Part shown: one piece after another, positions 53,265 to 63,001 of the stretch
Position numbering within the stretch: the first letter of the stretch is position 1
How the letters are laid out: the number at the start of each line of letters is the position of its first letter
Assembly (NCBI RefSeq): GCF_017583045.1
Contig: NZ_JAGFBF010000005.1
Location: 1,054,001 to 1,118,000, forward strand
Length of the DNA: 64,000 nt
Direction: 5' to 3'
DNA from: Leucobacter tardus
GTDB taxonomy: Bacteria; Actinomycetota; Actinomycetes; Actinomycetales; Microbacteriaceae
Program-made: the position numbers and the translations under genes
Notes under the pieces: model-generated
Seen by the model: the letters and a program-made list of their open reading frames with translations, nothing else
Databases searched by the model: none
What the model was told of the DNA's origin: nothing

Positions 53265-54932
53265 TCAGCTGCGGCTGGAGCGGTGCACGGTCGTGCCGCC
53301 AAGAATGGTCCTGGCGACGCGCAGGGAAGGAAGATCCTGAGGCTGGGAAAGTGGGCCGCTGAGCAGCACCAGGTCGGCGTCCTGCCCGATCGCGATGCGT
53401 CCTCGTCGATCGGCGACACCGGCGATCTCGGCGCCCCCGAGAGTGTAGGCGCGCACCGCGCTCTCCAGGCTCAACCGCTCGGAGGGCGTCATCGGTTCTC
53501 GCGACTCCGGATTGCGCGCGTGCGAGTCGGCGGGCGGCGCCGTCCGCGTACAGGCCGTGTAAATGCCCCACAGCGGGTCGGGGCTCGTGACCGGCCAATC
53601 GCTGCCCATCGCGAGGTGGGTACCCGCGCGCTCGAGGGAGCCGAACGGGAAGTGCCAGCGTGCACGCTGCTCGCCGAGCATCGGGAGCTTCCGCTCCAGG
53701 ATCTCCTGATCGGCTCGAGCCCAGAGCGGCTGGAGATTCGCGGTGACACCGAGCTCAGCGAAGCGCGGGAGGTCTGCCGGGTCTGCGACATCGATGTGCG
53801 CGATCTGGTGCGAAACTCCGGCACCATTGTGTCGACGCGCGGCCTCCACTGCGTCCAGGCACTCGCGCACCGCGCGATCCCCGACTCCGTGGAAATGTAC
53901 GCGCAGACCTCTCGCGTCGAGCGCAGTCACGATCTCGGTGAGCAGTTCGGGCGGGATCACCGACTCCCCCGACGTCTCCGGCGTGACACCCGTGTACGGC
54001 GCGAGGAGGGCTCCGGTGCAGTTCTCGCAGATGCCGTCCTGCATGATCTTCACGCTGTCCACGGGGAAACCGGCAGCGCGGCACTCGGCAACGGTGCCGA
54101 GCACGCTGTCGAGCGCCTCGAGTCCGGCACCGGCCGGCCACCACACGGAGCCGGTCACGCGAGCGCGGAGTGAACCGTCGCCGATCGTCTCCAGGTACGT
54201 GGGCACGCAATCTGGCAGTGTGAGATAGCGTCCGAGAATCGCATCGTGCCAGGAGGTGATGCCGAGCGAGAACAGGTGATCCTGAGCGGTGAGCATGGCT
54301 CGACGCAGGTCCGCAGGTCGGTGCGGCGGGATGAGCGCGGTGACGAGCTCCCCGGCCGACTCCATGAGCATGCCCGTCGCCTCACCCGAAGCATCGCGCA
54401 CGATGCGCCCGGCCGCCGGGTCGGGAGTGTGTCGATCGATTGCCGCGAGCTGGAGTGCGCGCGTGTTGACCCAGACGCCGTGCGCGTCGTGGCTCGTGAA
54501 CACGGCGGGCCGATCGGGAACGAGCCGATCCAGTAGCGCCCGATCCGGGAAGCCTCCGGGGAACACGTCGCCGAACCATCCGGCACCCACGACCCACTCC
54601 CCCGCGTGGGAGTCGGCGTACTCGCGGATGAGTCGTTCGTACCCGTCGAGTGAGTGCGCGCTGTCGAGATCGCACCCGGTGAGACCGAGTCCGCCGGCGA
54701 GTACGTGGATGTGCGCATCGTGGAACCCCGGCAGCAGCGCCGCCCCAGCGGCGTCGATGCGCTCCGTCGCCGGGCCGATGAGTGCGGCGATGCTGTCGTC
54801 GTCCCCGACCGCGCTGATCCGACCGTCGGTGACCGCGATGGCGCTGGAGAGCGAGGGCTCTGGCGCCCAGATCCCGGCGCTGAGAACGACGAGGTCGGGC
54901 GCTGTCGCCGATTGAAGATGCGTCTCAAGCAC
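53265..54932 (-). CDS. YtcJ-type metal-dependent amidohydrolase
   Basis: A 555-residue amidohydrolase-superfamily enzyme. The metal-binding HxH is in LPGFHDAHIHVLAGGLGL; further elements are VDSVKIMQDGICENCTGALL (the carboxylated-lysine region), VHFHGVGDRAVRECLDAVE, SHQIAHIDVADP and MGSDWPVTSPDPL. YtcJ-like proteins hydrolyse C-N bonds of varied substrates. The GTG start at 54932 overlaps the second permease gene by 8 bases. Flanking by two NCS1 permeases suggests the substrate is a heterocycle or cyclic amide (inference). Confidence 0.88.
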   Translation of the reverse strand: MLETHLQSATAPDLVVLSAGIWAPEPSLSSAIAVTDGRISAVGDDDSIAALIGPATERIDAAGAALLPGFHDAHIHVLAGGLGLTGCDLDSAHSLDGYERLIREYADSHAGEWVVGAGWFGDVFPGGFPDRALLDRLVPDRPAVFTSHDAHGVWVNTRALQLAAIDRHTPDPAAGRIVRDASGEATGMLMESAGELVTALIPPHRPADLRRAMLTAQDHLFSLGITSWHDAILGRYLTLPDCVPTYLETIGDGSLRARVTGSVWWPAGAGLEALDSVLGTVAECRAAGFPVDSVKIMQDGICENCTGALLAPYTGVTPETSGESVIPPELLTEIVTALDARGLRVHFHGVGDRAVRECLDAVEAARRHNGAGVSHQIAHIDVADPADLPRFAELGVTANLQPLWARADQEILERKLPMLGEQRARWHFPFGSLERAGTHLAMGSDWPVTSPDPLWGIYTACTRTAPPADSHARNPESREPMTPSERLSLESAVRAYTLGGAEIAGVADRRGRIAIGQDADLVLLSGPLSQPQDLPSLRVARTILGGTTVHRSSRS

Positions 54933-56316
54933 GATGAGCCGCCCGCTTCCACACGATGTACACCGCAGCGGGCACGATGAACCCGACGATCCACGCCACG
55001 TCGACGAGTCCGAGCGGCTCTGCGAGCGGACCGGTGAACATCACGGTCACCATGAACGGGATCTGCACGGCGAGTCCGATGGCATACGCGATCAGGCCGA
55101 TCGCGTCCCATCGCCCGTAGATGCCGCCGTCGCGTCGGAACATATCGTCCACCCGATAGTGCCCCTTCCGCAGGATGAAGTAATCCGCGAGGTTGATCGC
55201 CGACCAGGGAATGAGCACGTAGAGCAGAATGGTGACGAAGTCTTTGAACACGAGCAAGAAGTCGTCCTTGCCGAAGACCGCGGCGAGCAGGGCGATCAGC
55301 GCGTAGGCGATCGTCATCACGACGCGTTTGGCGGTGTCGATGCGGATCCTGGGTGAGATCGTCTCGAAGACCGTCAATGACGACATCACTCCGGAGTAGA
55401 TGTTCGCCGAGTTGATGACGGCTGAAGCCGCACCGAACCCGAAGAGGACGATCGGGCCGAAGCCGCCGAGCAGCGAGCCGAGCGTCGCCATCGCGTCTCC
55501 GTCCGCCAGGGTGAGGCCGACCAAGGCGCCCAGCACCATCACCAACACGGTGCCGAGCACCAATCCGATGTAAGTCGCCCAGAATGCCTGCTTCGCCCCG
55601 CCCTCTTTGGGCATGTACCGGGAATAGTCGGAGACGTACGGCGCGTACGCCAGCTGCCACGTGACACCGATCGCGAGCATGCCGAAGAAGCCAGCGGTGT
55701 TGTACCCCAGGTCAGCGGTGGTGTCGAACGTCGCCGGGTTCGACACCACGACGATCAGCGAGATAAGGACGAGCACCCCGATGAAGACGGAGAAGATCCC
55801 CATCATCTTGCGCACGAGGTCGTACCCGAATATCGCAACGATGAGGGCGATCGCCGCGCACACGATGATGCCGACGGTCACCGAGATCGATGAGAACACC
55901 GCCGAGAAGCTCTGGGCCGCGACGACCAGGTTCGAAGCGAAGAACCCCAGGAACATGATGACAGCGATGAGCGCGAGCAGGCTGCCGCCGTAGAAACCGA
56001 ACTGACCGCGAGCCTGAAGCATCTGCGGGATACCGAGTTGCGGCCCCTGAGAGGCATGGAGTGCAGCCCCGATCCCACCGACGACATTGCCGAGGACGAC
56101 GGCGAGGACCGTCCAGCCGAGGGAGAGCCCGAACAGTGACGGCCCCAGCGCCCCAGTGACGACCGTGAGCGGCAGCATGTTGATGCCGAGCCACACGAAG
56201 AACAGCCCTCGTGTCGTGCCCTGACGCTCGTCGAGCGGGATCGGGCGGATGTGACGCCGCTCGAATGTGATGATCTTCGTGGTCGACGTGGCGAGTTTCG
56301 GGGGTGAGTCGCTCAT
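54925..56316 (-). CDS. NCS1-family permease, copy 2
   Basis: A 463-residue paralogue of the permease at 51823-53223, with the same blocks (MLPLTVVTGALGPSLFGLSL, GAALHASQGPQLGIPQMLQA, WQLAYAPYVSDYSRYMPKEG, LIPWSAINLADYF). Two similar permeases in one operon may differ in substrate, or import different intermediates. The ATG at 56316 has GAGGAAG upstream; a GTG at 56322 is an alternative. Confidence 0.92.
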   Translation of the reverse strand: MSDSPPKLATSTTKIITFERRHIRPIPLDERQGTTRGLFFVWLGINMLPLTVVTGALGPSLFGLSLGWTVLAVVLGNVVGGIGAALHASQGPQLGIPQMLQARGQFGFYGGSLLALIAVIMFLGFFASNLVVAAQSFSAVFSSISVTVGIIVCAAIALIVAIFGYDLVRKMMGIFSVFIGVLVLISLIVVVSNPATFDTTADLGYNTAGFFGMLAIGVTWQLAYAPYVSDYSRYMPKEGGAKQAFWATYIGLVLGTVLVMVLGALVGLTLADGDAMATLGSLLGGFGPIVLFGFGAASAVINSANIYSGVMSSLTVFETISPRIRIDTAKRVVMTIAYALIALLAAVFGKDDFLLVFKDFVTILLYVLIPWSAINLADYFILRKGHYRVDDMFRRDGGIYGRWDAIGLIAYAIGLAVQIPFMVTVMFTGPLAEPLGLVDVAWIVGFIVPAAVYIVWKRAAHRA

Positions 56317-56350
56317 GGTCACTTCCTCGTGCAGAACGGAAAACTGGGGT

Positions 56351-56377
56351 GGAGTGCGGGGCGGGGCCCCGCACTCC
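56351..56377 (-). terminator. Hairpin inside the catabolic operon
   Basis: A perfect 11-bp stem, GGAGTGCGGGG (56351-56361) with CCCCGCACTCC (56367-56377) and a 5-base loop, in the 67-base gap between the aminotransferase and permease genes. It could be a partial terminator or an mRNA-stability element that lowers expression of the permease and YtcJ genes. Confidence 0.6.
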
Positions 56378-56383
56378 GGGGGA

Positions 56384-57772
56384 TCAGATGCCGGCGCTTC
56401 GTGCTGCCGCCGCGAAGGCGCGATCGATGAGATCGGCGAGCTCGTCGATGTCGTCGCGCGTCATGACGAGCGGCGGCGAGAACTGCACGAGCGGGTTCCC
56501 TTCGGCGTCGATCGCGACGCGTGCGAGGAGCCCGACCTCGTTCAGGGCCGGGTTCAGGTGGTGGCCGACGAACTCGTCGGCGCTGAGACCGTCGCTCTCC
56601 CACCGCTTCGACTCATGGTTGGTCACCAGCTCGAAGGAACGATGGAATCCCTCACCGCGCAGGTCTCCGATGAACGCGTATCGATCCTTGATCTCGCCCA
56701 GCTTCTCGGCCAGGTAGGGGCTCTGCTCGGCGACGTTCTGCACGACGCCCTCGCGCTCCATGATCTCGAGGTTCTTCAACGCGGCGGCGCAAGCCGCGGG
56801 GTGTCCGCCGTAGGTCAGGGCGTGGTTGAACATGCCGACCGGCCCGTCGAGTACGGTATCGACCACGTGGTCGCTCGCCACCACGCCGCCGAGCGGCATG
56901 TAGGCGGAGGCGATGCCCTTCGCGAAGACCAGCATGTCGGGCTGGAAGCCGTAGAACTCGGACCCGAACCAGGCACCGAGACGCCCGTACCCGGTGATGA
57001 CTTCGTCGGCGATGAGCAGGATCCCGTGCGCGTCGCAGATCTTGCGGACGCCGGCGAAGTAGCCCTTCGGCGGCGTGAGACTGCCGCCCGCGTTCTGCAT
57101 CGGCTCCATGATGATCGCGGCGATGGTATCGGGGCCCTCTTGCACGATGAGCGATTCGAGTTCGCCCAGCAGGAATGCGGTGAACTGCTCTTCGGTCTCG
57201 CCTTCGGGGCGGCGGTAGCGCTTCGTGTTATGCGTGTGGCGCACACCCGACATCAGCGGCTCGAACATCGCGCGCACACCCGTCATGCCGTTCAGGGACA
57301 TCGCCCCGAAGCTGGTGCCGTGATACGCCACACGGCGGGCGATGAACTTGCGACGGGCGTGATCGCCGCGAGTCTGGTGGTACTGGCGCGCGAGCTTGAT
57401 CGCTGCCTCGTTCGACTCGCCACCACCCGACGCGAAGAAGACGCGGTTGAGGTCGCCCGGGGCGAGCTCCGCAATCTTCGCCGCGAGCTTCGCCGCAGGC
57501 GGATGGGCGACGCTCCAGGTCGTCTGGAACGGGAGCTCGGTCAGCTGTTCGCGCACCGCATCGCCGACCTCGGCACCGTGGGTGTACCCGAGCTGCACGC
57601 AGAAGAGGCCCGCGAGTCCGTCGAAGTACCGCTTGCCGTGCTCGTCGAAGACCGAGCAGTGCTCGCCGCGCACGTAGATGGGCAGTTCGTCGTCGCGATA
57701 CTTGCCCGCCGGTGTGAAGTTCATGACGAGGTGGCGCTTCGCCAGCTCCTCGAGGGTGCCGTTCTGAGTCAT
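56384..57772 (-). CDS. Class III (omega) aminotransferase
   Basis: A 462-residue PLP enzyme. The PLP lysine is in MLVFAKGIASAYMPLGGVVAS, the Asp that contacts the ring nitrogen is in LLIADEVITGYGRLG, and FASGGGESNEAAIKLARQYH is the phosphate-binding loop. Omega-aminotransferases move the amino group from an omega-amine or beta-amino acid to pyruvate or oxoglutarate, giving an aldehyde. The downstream partner in the same operon is an aldehyde dehydrogenase, so the pair likely converts a primary amine to a carboxylic acid. Confidence 0.92.
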   Translation of the reverse strand: MTQNGTLEELAKRHLVMNFTPAGKYRDDELPIYVRGEHCSVFDEHGKRYFDGLAGLFCVQLGYTHGAEVGDAVREQLTELPFQTTWSVAHPPAAKLAAKIAELAPGDLNRVFFASGGGESNEAAIKLARQYHQTRGDHARRKFIARRVAYHGTSFGAMSLNGMTGVRAMFEPLMSGVRHTHNTKRYRRPEGETEEQFTAFLLGELESLIVQEGPDTIAAIIMEPMQNAGGSLTPPKGYFAGVRKICDAHGILLIADEVITGYGRLGAWFGSEFYGFQPDMLVFAKGIASAYMPLGGVVASDHVVDTVLDGPVGMFNHALTYGGHPAACAAALKNLEIMEREGVVQNVAEQSPYLAEKLGEIKDRYAFIGDLRGEGFHRSFELVTNHESKRWESDGLSADEFVGHHLNPALNEVGLLARVAIDAEGNPLVQFSPPLVMTRDDIDELADLIDRAFAAAARSAGI

Positions 57773-57792
57773 GGTCTCGTCCTTTCCGTGGT

Positions 57793-59283
57793 CTAGGACC
57801 ACTGCATCCAGGTGGTCTTGAAGTCGGTGTAGTTGTCGAGGGCGTGGATCGACAGGTCGCGTCCGAAACCGGACTGTTTGAACCCGCCGAACGGGGTGGT
57901 GAATCCGAGTGCGTCGACCGTGTTCACGGAGACGGTGCCGGCGACGAGCTGCGAGGAGACCCGGTGGGCGCGCGCCAGGCTGCCTGTCCACAGTGAGGCG
58001 GCGAGCCCGAAGGGCGTCTCGTTCGCGCGGGTGATCGCTTCGTCCTCGCTGTCGAACGGGGTCACGACAGCTACCGGGCCGAAGATCTCGCGCGTGTGCA
58101 CCTCGTGATCGTCGGGCACGTCGGTCACGATGGTGGGTTCGATGAAGGCGCGCGATCCGTTGATCTCGGGCCGCTCGCCTCCGCTGACGATGCGTCCATC
58201 GCGACGCGCGTGCTCGATCGTCGCCCACACGGTGTCCGCGTGCGATTCGGAGACGAGGGACCCGACACCGGTCTCAGGGTCGAGCGGGTCGCCCGGACGG
58301 TACGCCTGCGCCGCTTCCGCGAACAATTCGAGGAAGCGGTCGACGATGGTGCGCTCCACGAAGACGCGCGAGTTCGCCGAGCAGACTTCGCCCTGGTTGT
58401 AGAAGGCACCGAATGCGGCTTTCTGCGCGGCGAGCGCGAGATCGTCGCAGTCGGCGAAGACGAGGTTCGCGCTCTTGCCTCCGGCTTCGAGCGCGAGACG
58501 CTTCATGTTCGACTGCCCGGCGTACCGCTGCAGTTGCTTCGCGACCTCGGTCGAACCGGTGAAGGCGACCATGTCGACGTCGGGGTGCAGTGCGAGGGCC
58601 TTGCCGATGACGGATCCCCGGCCGGGGACCACGTTGACGATCCCCGCGGGGATCCCCGCCTCGACGGCCAGCTCGGCGAGCAGCAGCGCGGAGTGCGAGG
58701 CCTCCACCGGGGGTTTCACGACCACCGCGTTGCCGGCGGCGAGCGCCGGCGCGAGCTTCCAGGTCGCGATCTCGAGCGGGTAGTTCCAGGGCACGATGAC
58801 CCCGACGACACCGAGCGGCTCGCGGGTCACGAGCGCGGTCGAGCCGGGTGGGGTGACGGGGATGCGATCCTCGTGCTTCTCGATCGCTTCACCGTAGAAG
58901 CGGTACAGCGCGGCTGAACCCGGCGCATCGATGGTCGTCGTCTCGCGCACCGGCTTCCCCATGTCGAGCGTGTCGAGCAGCGCGAACTCGTCGGCGCGCT
59001 CCTCGATGAGCCTGGCGAGCTCGAGCAGGCGTTCGCGTCGAAAACCCGCGCCGGCACGTGACCACTCACCCGCCGCGTACGCGCGGCGGGCCGCAGCGAC
59101 CGCGCGGTTCAGGTCCGCCTCGCCGCACGCGGCGATGTGCGAGATCGTCTGACCGGTCGCGGGGTTCGTCTTCGCGATCGTCTCTCCCGAGATGGCGTCG
59201 ACGCGAGCACCGTCGATGACGGCGCGTCCGTCGAGCTGCAGGTCGCGTGCTGCTGACGTCCACTCGTCGCGCGTGCGGGTCAT
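57793..59283 (-). CDS. NAD(P)-dependent aldehyde dehydrogenase (PuuC/betaine-aldehyde type)
   Basis: A 496-residue enzyme. It has the catalytic cysteine in FYNQGEVCSANSRVFVE, the glutamate in LALEAGGKSANLVF, the Asn of VGVIVPWNYPLEIATWK, and the cofactor loop FTGSTEVAKQL. AGGAGG before the ATG is a very strong ribosome site. It lies 20 bases before the aminotransferase gene and probably oxidises the aldehyde made by that enzyme. Substrate not identified. Confidence 0.94.
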   Translation of the reverse strand: MTRTRDEWTSAARDLQLDGRAVIDGARVDAISGETIAKTNPATGQTISHIAACGEADLNRAVAAARRAYAAGEWSRAGAGFRRERLLELARLIEERADEFALLDTLDMGKPVRETTTIDAPGSAALYRFYGEAIEKHEDRIPVTPPGSTALVTREPLGVVGVIVPWNYPLEIATWKLAPALAAGNAVVVKPPVEASHSALLLAELAVEAGIPAGIVNVVPGRGSVIGKALALHPDVDMVAFTGSTEVAKQLQRYAGQSNMKRLALEAGGKSANLVFADCDDLALAAQKAAFGAFYNQGEVCSANSRVFVERTIVDRFLELFAEAAQAYRPGDPLDPETGVGSLVSESHADTVWATIEHARRDGRIVSGGERPEINGSRAFIEPTIVTDVPDDHEVHTREIFGPVAVVTPFDSEDEAITRANETPFGLAASLWTGSLARAHRVSSQLVAGTVSVNTVDALGFTTPFGGFKQSGFGRDLSIHALDNYTDFKTTWMQWS

Positions 59284-59351
59284 GGGGTACCTCCTGAGGC
59301 GGGGTCTGGGTGTCGGGAACGGGGAAGGTTTCGGCTGCGCGGCACGGGCCG

Positions 59352-60716
59352 TCAGCGCTGGTGCAGCTCGGGTGGCAACTCGACCGTCGAGGTCTCGAGA
59401 TCCTGCTCCTTGATGAGTCGCACCCCGCGGGTTTCGGGGATCGAGACCACGGTGACGATGCCGATGACGCCGACCACGGCGAGGAAGTACCCGGGCACCA
59501 GCTCGTCGCCGGTGCGGTCGATGAGCCAGGTGAGCAGGTAGGGGGCGGTGCCGGCGAACAGGGCGGCGGTCACGGCGTAGGCGATCGATAGGCCGGTCTG
59601 CCTGGTCCGCGTCGGGAACAGTTCGACCACCGTGACCGCGTGCGTGCCGAGGATGATCGCGAGGATCAGTGCGAGGCCGAGTGTCGAGACGAACGCGGAC
59701 CAGCCGGTGCCCATCTGCATGAGCAGGAACAGCGGGATCGAGAGCACCGTGAGCGCGATCGCGGCGGTGTAGAGCACCGGCTTGCGCCCGACACGATCGG
59801 AGGCGATGCCCGCGAGCGGAACGATGATGAGTCCGAGCGCCGACGCGAGTGTGGAGAGCAGTGCCGCGCGGCTCGGATCGAACCCGACGGTCGTCTCCTG
59901 GTAGGTGAGGAGGTACACGAGCACGACGTAGAACGTGACGTTCATGAAGATCTCCATGCCGCACGTCTGGATGAACTGCCGCCGGTTGCGGGTGAACACC
60001 TCCTTGACCGGGGCGTGCGAGACGGTCTCGAGCTTCTGCAGCGCCTCGAACTCGGGTGTGTCCTCGATCTTGCGGCGAATGTAGAGTCCGATGAACCCGA
60101 GCGGCACCGTGATCAGGAACGGGATGCGCCAGGCCCCATCGGTGATCTGTTCGGGCGTGAACGCCTGGTTCAGCAGGAACACCGCGAACGAGGCGAGGAG
60201 GAAGCCGAGCAGGCTGCCGAACTCGAGCCAGCTGACGCCGAAGCCGCGACGCTTCGCCGGGGAGAACTCGCCGAGGAATGCGGCGGCGCTGCCGAACTCG
60301 CCGCCGGCGGCGAGTCCCTGCACGACGCGGGTGGCGATGAGCAGGATCGGTGCGAGGATGCCGATCGTCGCGTAGCCGGGCAGCAGACCGAGCACGAGCG
60401 TCGACACGGCCATCGCGAGGATCACGATCGAGAGCGTCTGCTTGCGGCCGAGGCGGTCGCCGAGTCGCCCGAAGATGATCGCGCCGATCGGACGCACGAG
60501 GAACGAGACCGCGAACACCGCGAATGTGGCGAGCAGGCCGGCCGTGCGGTCGGACTCGGGGAAGAAGATGACGGCGATCGTGGCGGCCATGTAGGCGTAC
60601 ACGGCCCAGTCGAACCAGTGCACGAGCACACCGATCGATCCGGCGACCACGCTCTTGCGCAGGCTCTTGCGATCAACGAGGTCGCTGAGTTCTGTGGGGG
60701 CTTCGGGTGTCGACAT
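59352..60716 (-). CDS. MHS-family MFS symporter
   Basis: A 454-residue twelve-helix transporter of the metabolite:H+ symporter family. Typical elements are GVLVHWFDWAVYAYMAATIA, RPIGAIIFGRLGDRLGRKQT, RVVQGLAAGGEFGSAAAFL and the second-half motif AGIASDRVGRKPVL. Family members import organic acids, betaines, proline or shikimate. A third transporter in the operon besides two NCS1 permeases suggests more than one imported compound. Confidence 0.92.
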   Translation of the reverse strand: MSTPEAPTELSDLVDRKSLRKSVVAGSIGVLVHWFDWAVYAYMAATIAVIFFPESDRTAGLLATFAVFAVSFLVRPIGAIIFGRLGDRLGRKQTLSIVILAMAVSTLVLGLLPGYATIGILAPILLIATRVVQGLAAGGEFGSAAAFLGEFSPAKRRGFGVSWLEFGSLLGFLLASFAVFLLNQAFTPEQITDGAWRIPFLITVPLGFIGLYIRRKIEDTPEFEALQKLETVSHAPVKEVFTRNRRQFIQTCGMEIFMNVTFYVVLVYLLTYQETTVGFDPSRAALLSTLASALGLIIVPLAGIASDRVGRKPVLYTAAIALTVLSIPLFLLMQMGTGWSAFVSTLGLALILAIILGTHAVTVVELFPTRTRQTGLSIAYAVTAALFAGTAPYLLTWLIDRTGDELVPGYFLAVVGVIGIVTVVSIPETRGVRLIKEQDLETSTVELPPELHQR

Positions 60717-60743
60717 TGACGGGTTCCTTCGGGGTGCTGTCGG

Positions 60744-61892
60744 TTACGGGGTGCGTTCGCGGGCGACGTCGAGCGCCGTCCATGCCAGGGCGAGAGCTCC
60801 GTCGCGGAGCGCCTGCTCGGCGCGCGCACCGACGCAGGCCGCGGCGAACGCGGGCTGGTGGTTGCTCGCGTCACCGCCCACGCCGATGTAGGGGTGGATC
60901 GCGTCGACCAGCTGCGAGACGTTGCCCATATCGGTCGAGGCGCGATTCATGGTGGCGGCGACCGGGTCGACGTCGAAGTCGCGCCCGAGCGCCTGGGCGT
61001 TGCGGCGATAGTGATCGAGCGCGCGTTCGTCGGTGCGCATCTCGGCGTACCGCTGGCTTTCGGGCGTGACCGTGAGTTCGGCACCGGTCGCCAGGGCGCC
61101 CGCCTCGAAGCAGTGGAGCACGCGCTGCTCGAGCGCGATGAGCTGCTCCGTCGTCTCGGCCCGCACGTACCAGCGACCCTCCGTCCGCTCGGGGATCGCG
61201 TTCGGCGCTTCGCCGCCGTTCGTCTGCACGCCATGCACCCGCACCGACCCGGGCAGCTGCTGACGCAGGAGCGCGATCGCGAGCTGGGCGACGAGGAAGG
61301 CGTCGTTCGCATTGACGCCGCGCTCGGGGTAGGCCGCGGCATGCGCCGCACGCCCCCGGTACTCGACGTGCCAGTGGGTGACCGCGAACGGGCGGGCTTC
61401 GGCGACATCGACGGGCGCCGGATGCGCCATGAGGGCGAAATCGAGTTCGGTGAACGCGCCGCGCTCGAGGAGTTCGATCTTGCCGCCACCGCCCTCCTCC
61501 GCCGGAGTGCCGATGACCTCGACGGTGAGGCCGAGTTCGTCGGCGACCGCGGCGAGCGCGATCGCTCCGCCCGTGCTCATCGCCGAGATGAGGTTGTGCC
61601 CGCAGGCGTGGCCGAGGCCGGGCAGGGCGTCGTACTCGGCGAGGAACCCGATGGTGAACGCTCCGGTCCCGATGACGGCACGGAACGCGGTGTCGAGTCC
61701 GAGGTAGGGCTGTTCGACGGCGAAACCATGCGCTGCGAGCACGCCGGCGACGTCGGCGGAGGAGCGGTGCTCCTGCCATCCGATCTCGGGGTCGGCGTGC
61801 AGTCGGGTGGACAGCGCAATGAGGTCGCCGTCGACGGCGGCGAGGCGATCTGCGATCCGCTGCTTCTGCACGTCGCTCGACACGTCACTCAT
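60744..61892 (-). CDS. M20-family amidohydrolase (aminoacylase/AbgB type)
   Basis: A 382-residue zinc hydrolase: GLGHACGHNLISAMSTGG, TPAEEGGGGKIELLERGAF with the catalytic Glu pair, and the lid-domain stretch HVEYRGRAAHAAAYPERGVN. Members split N-acyl or aminobenzoyl amino acids. The ATG overlaps the DUF1028 gene by 8 bases. A role in opening an amide bond of the imported substrate is likely. Confidence 0.9.
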   Translation of the reverse strand: MSDVSSDVQKQRIADRLAAVDGDLIALSTRLHADPEIGWQEHRSSADVAGVLAAHGFAVEQPYLGLDTAFRAVIGTGAFTIGFLAEYDALPGLGHACGHNLISAMSTGGAIALAAVADELGLTVEVIGTPAEEGGGGKIELLERGAFTELDFALMAHPAPVDVAEARPFAVTHWHVEYRGRAAHAAAYPERGVNANDAFLVAQLAIALLRQQLPGSVRVHGVQTNGGEAPNAIPERTEGRWYVRAETTEQLIALEQRVLHCFEAGALATGAELTVTPESQRYAEMRTDERALDHYRRNAQALGRDFDVDPVAATMNRASTDMGNVSQLVDAIHPYIGVGGDASNHQPAFAAACVGARAEQALRDGALALAWTALDVARERTP

Positions 61893-62565
61893 CCCCGGGC
61901 ACCCCGTACGAGGGTGCGGCAGCCGGGTTGATGCCGCGGCTGATGTAGTCGTCGCGCTGGGGCATCCAGACGTCGAGCGCGCGGCCGAGCGCCGCGATGG
62001 GATCCTGATCGTCCCAGTCCACCCGCAGGTCGGTCGCGCGCCACCCGGCATCGTCGACGACCGCGATGCCCGCAGAATGCACCGGCCCCGCTTCTCCTCC
62101 GGCGTCCATCGCGGCGCTCAATGCGGCGAAGAGCCGCTCCTCGATACGTCCGGAAGCCGAGAGCGCCGTGTCCACGAACGCGTCGAGCACGTCGAGGCTC
62201 GCGAGCATGTTGCCGCCGGCCACCGCGTTGTCACGTGTGACGGCACCGAACGTGCCGAGCGCGCGTCCGCCCGAGAACGCGGCCGTGCGACCCTCGCGAT
62301 CGAGGACGAGCAGTTGTCGGAAGTCGATCGTCTCGGGATCGGCGCCGTCGACGACCGTGTCGAGCGCGGACTGCGCATCGGCACCCGACCGCAACTCATC
62401 GAGCAGACGGAACCCGAGGCGCGGGTCCGTGACGTTCTGCGAGTTCGCGCCGCCGATGCCATCCGCGAGGTTGACGCAACGCGCGGAGACGGCGGGCGAT
62501 GAGGAGGAGATGGCTGCGCCGAATTCGCCGGTGTCCGGGTCGCGCAGCAGCAGGGAGAAGGTCAT
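61885..62565 (-). CDS. DUF1028-family protein
   Basis: A 226-residue protein of the DUF1028 family, thought to be Ntn-hydrolase-like. Key stretches are FGAAISSSSPAVSARCVN, GIGGANSQNVTDPRLGFRLL, TAAFSGGRALGTFGAVTRDN and VAGGNML. Members often sit in gene clusters for cyclic amide or amino acid derivatives. It lies 4 bases after the RidA gene and overlaps the M20 gene. Confidence 0.88.
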   Translation of the reverse strand: MTFSLLLRDPDTGEFGAAISSSSPAVSARCVNLADGIGGANSQNVTDPRLGFRLLDELRSGADAQSALDTVVDGADPETIDFRQLLVLDREGRTAAFSGGRALGTFGAVTRDNAVAGGNMLASLDVLDAFVDTALSASGRIEERLFAALSAAMDAGGEAGPVHSAGIAVVDDAGWRATDLRVDWDDQDPIAALGRALDVWMPQRDDYISRGINPAAAPSYGVPGDE

Positions 62566-62569
62566 AGGA

Positions 62570-63001
62570 TCACTCCTGATCGTTTGCGGGGTCGCTGATG
62601 ACGGCGGTGGCGTCGATCTCGACGAGCCACTCGGGGCGTGCGAGCGCCTGGACCACGATGCCGGTCGATACGGGGTAGACGCCCTTCAGCCACTTGCCGA
62701 CGGTGCGGTACACGTCTTCGCGGTACCGCGGGTCGATGATGTAGATCGTCACCTTGACGATGTCGGCGAGTCGGCTGCCCGATTCTTCGAGCAGCATCGC
62801 GATGTTCGCCATGGCCTGCTCCGTCTGCGCGGCGACGTCGCCGATGCCCACCGACTCGCGGGTGTCGAGGTCTTGCCCGATCTGGCCGCGCAGGTACACG
62901 ACACCGTTCGCGACGACGGCCTGGCAGAGATCGTTGTCGAGATTCTGCTCGGGGTAGGTGTCCTGCGTATTGAACTTGCGGATGCGGGTGTGCGTGGTCA
63001 T
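62570..63001 (-). CDS. RidA/YjgF-family protein
   Basis: A 143-residue member of the Rid family, whose archetype hydrolyses reactive enamine/imine intermediates. The conserved arginine and strand are in ALARPEWLVEIDATAVI, and GVVYLRGQIGQDLDTRES is typical. It is the first gene of the operon. Operon-encoded Rid proteins usually act on a pathway intermediate rather than on 2-aminoacrylate. Start at ATG 63001; ATG 63010 is an alternative. Confidence 0.88.
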   Translation of the reverse strand: MTTHTRIRKFNTQDTYPEQNLDNDLCQAVVANGVVYLRGQIGQDLDTRESVGIGDVAAQTEQAMANIAMLLEESGSRLADIVKVTIYIIDPRYREDVYRTVGKWLKGVYPVSTGIVVQALARPEWLVEIDATAVISDPANDQE

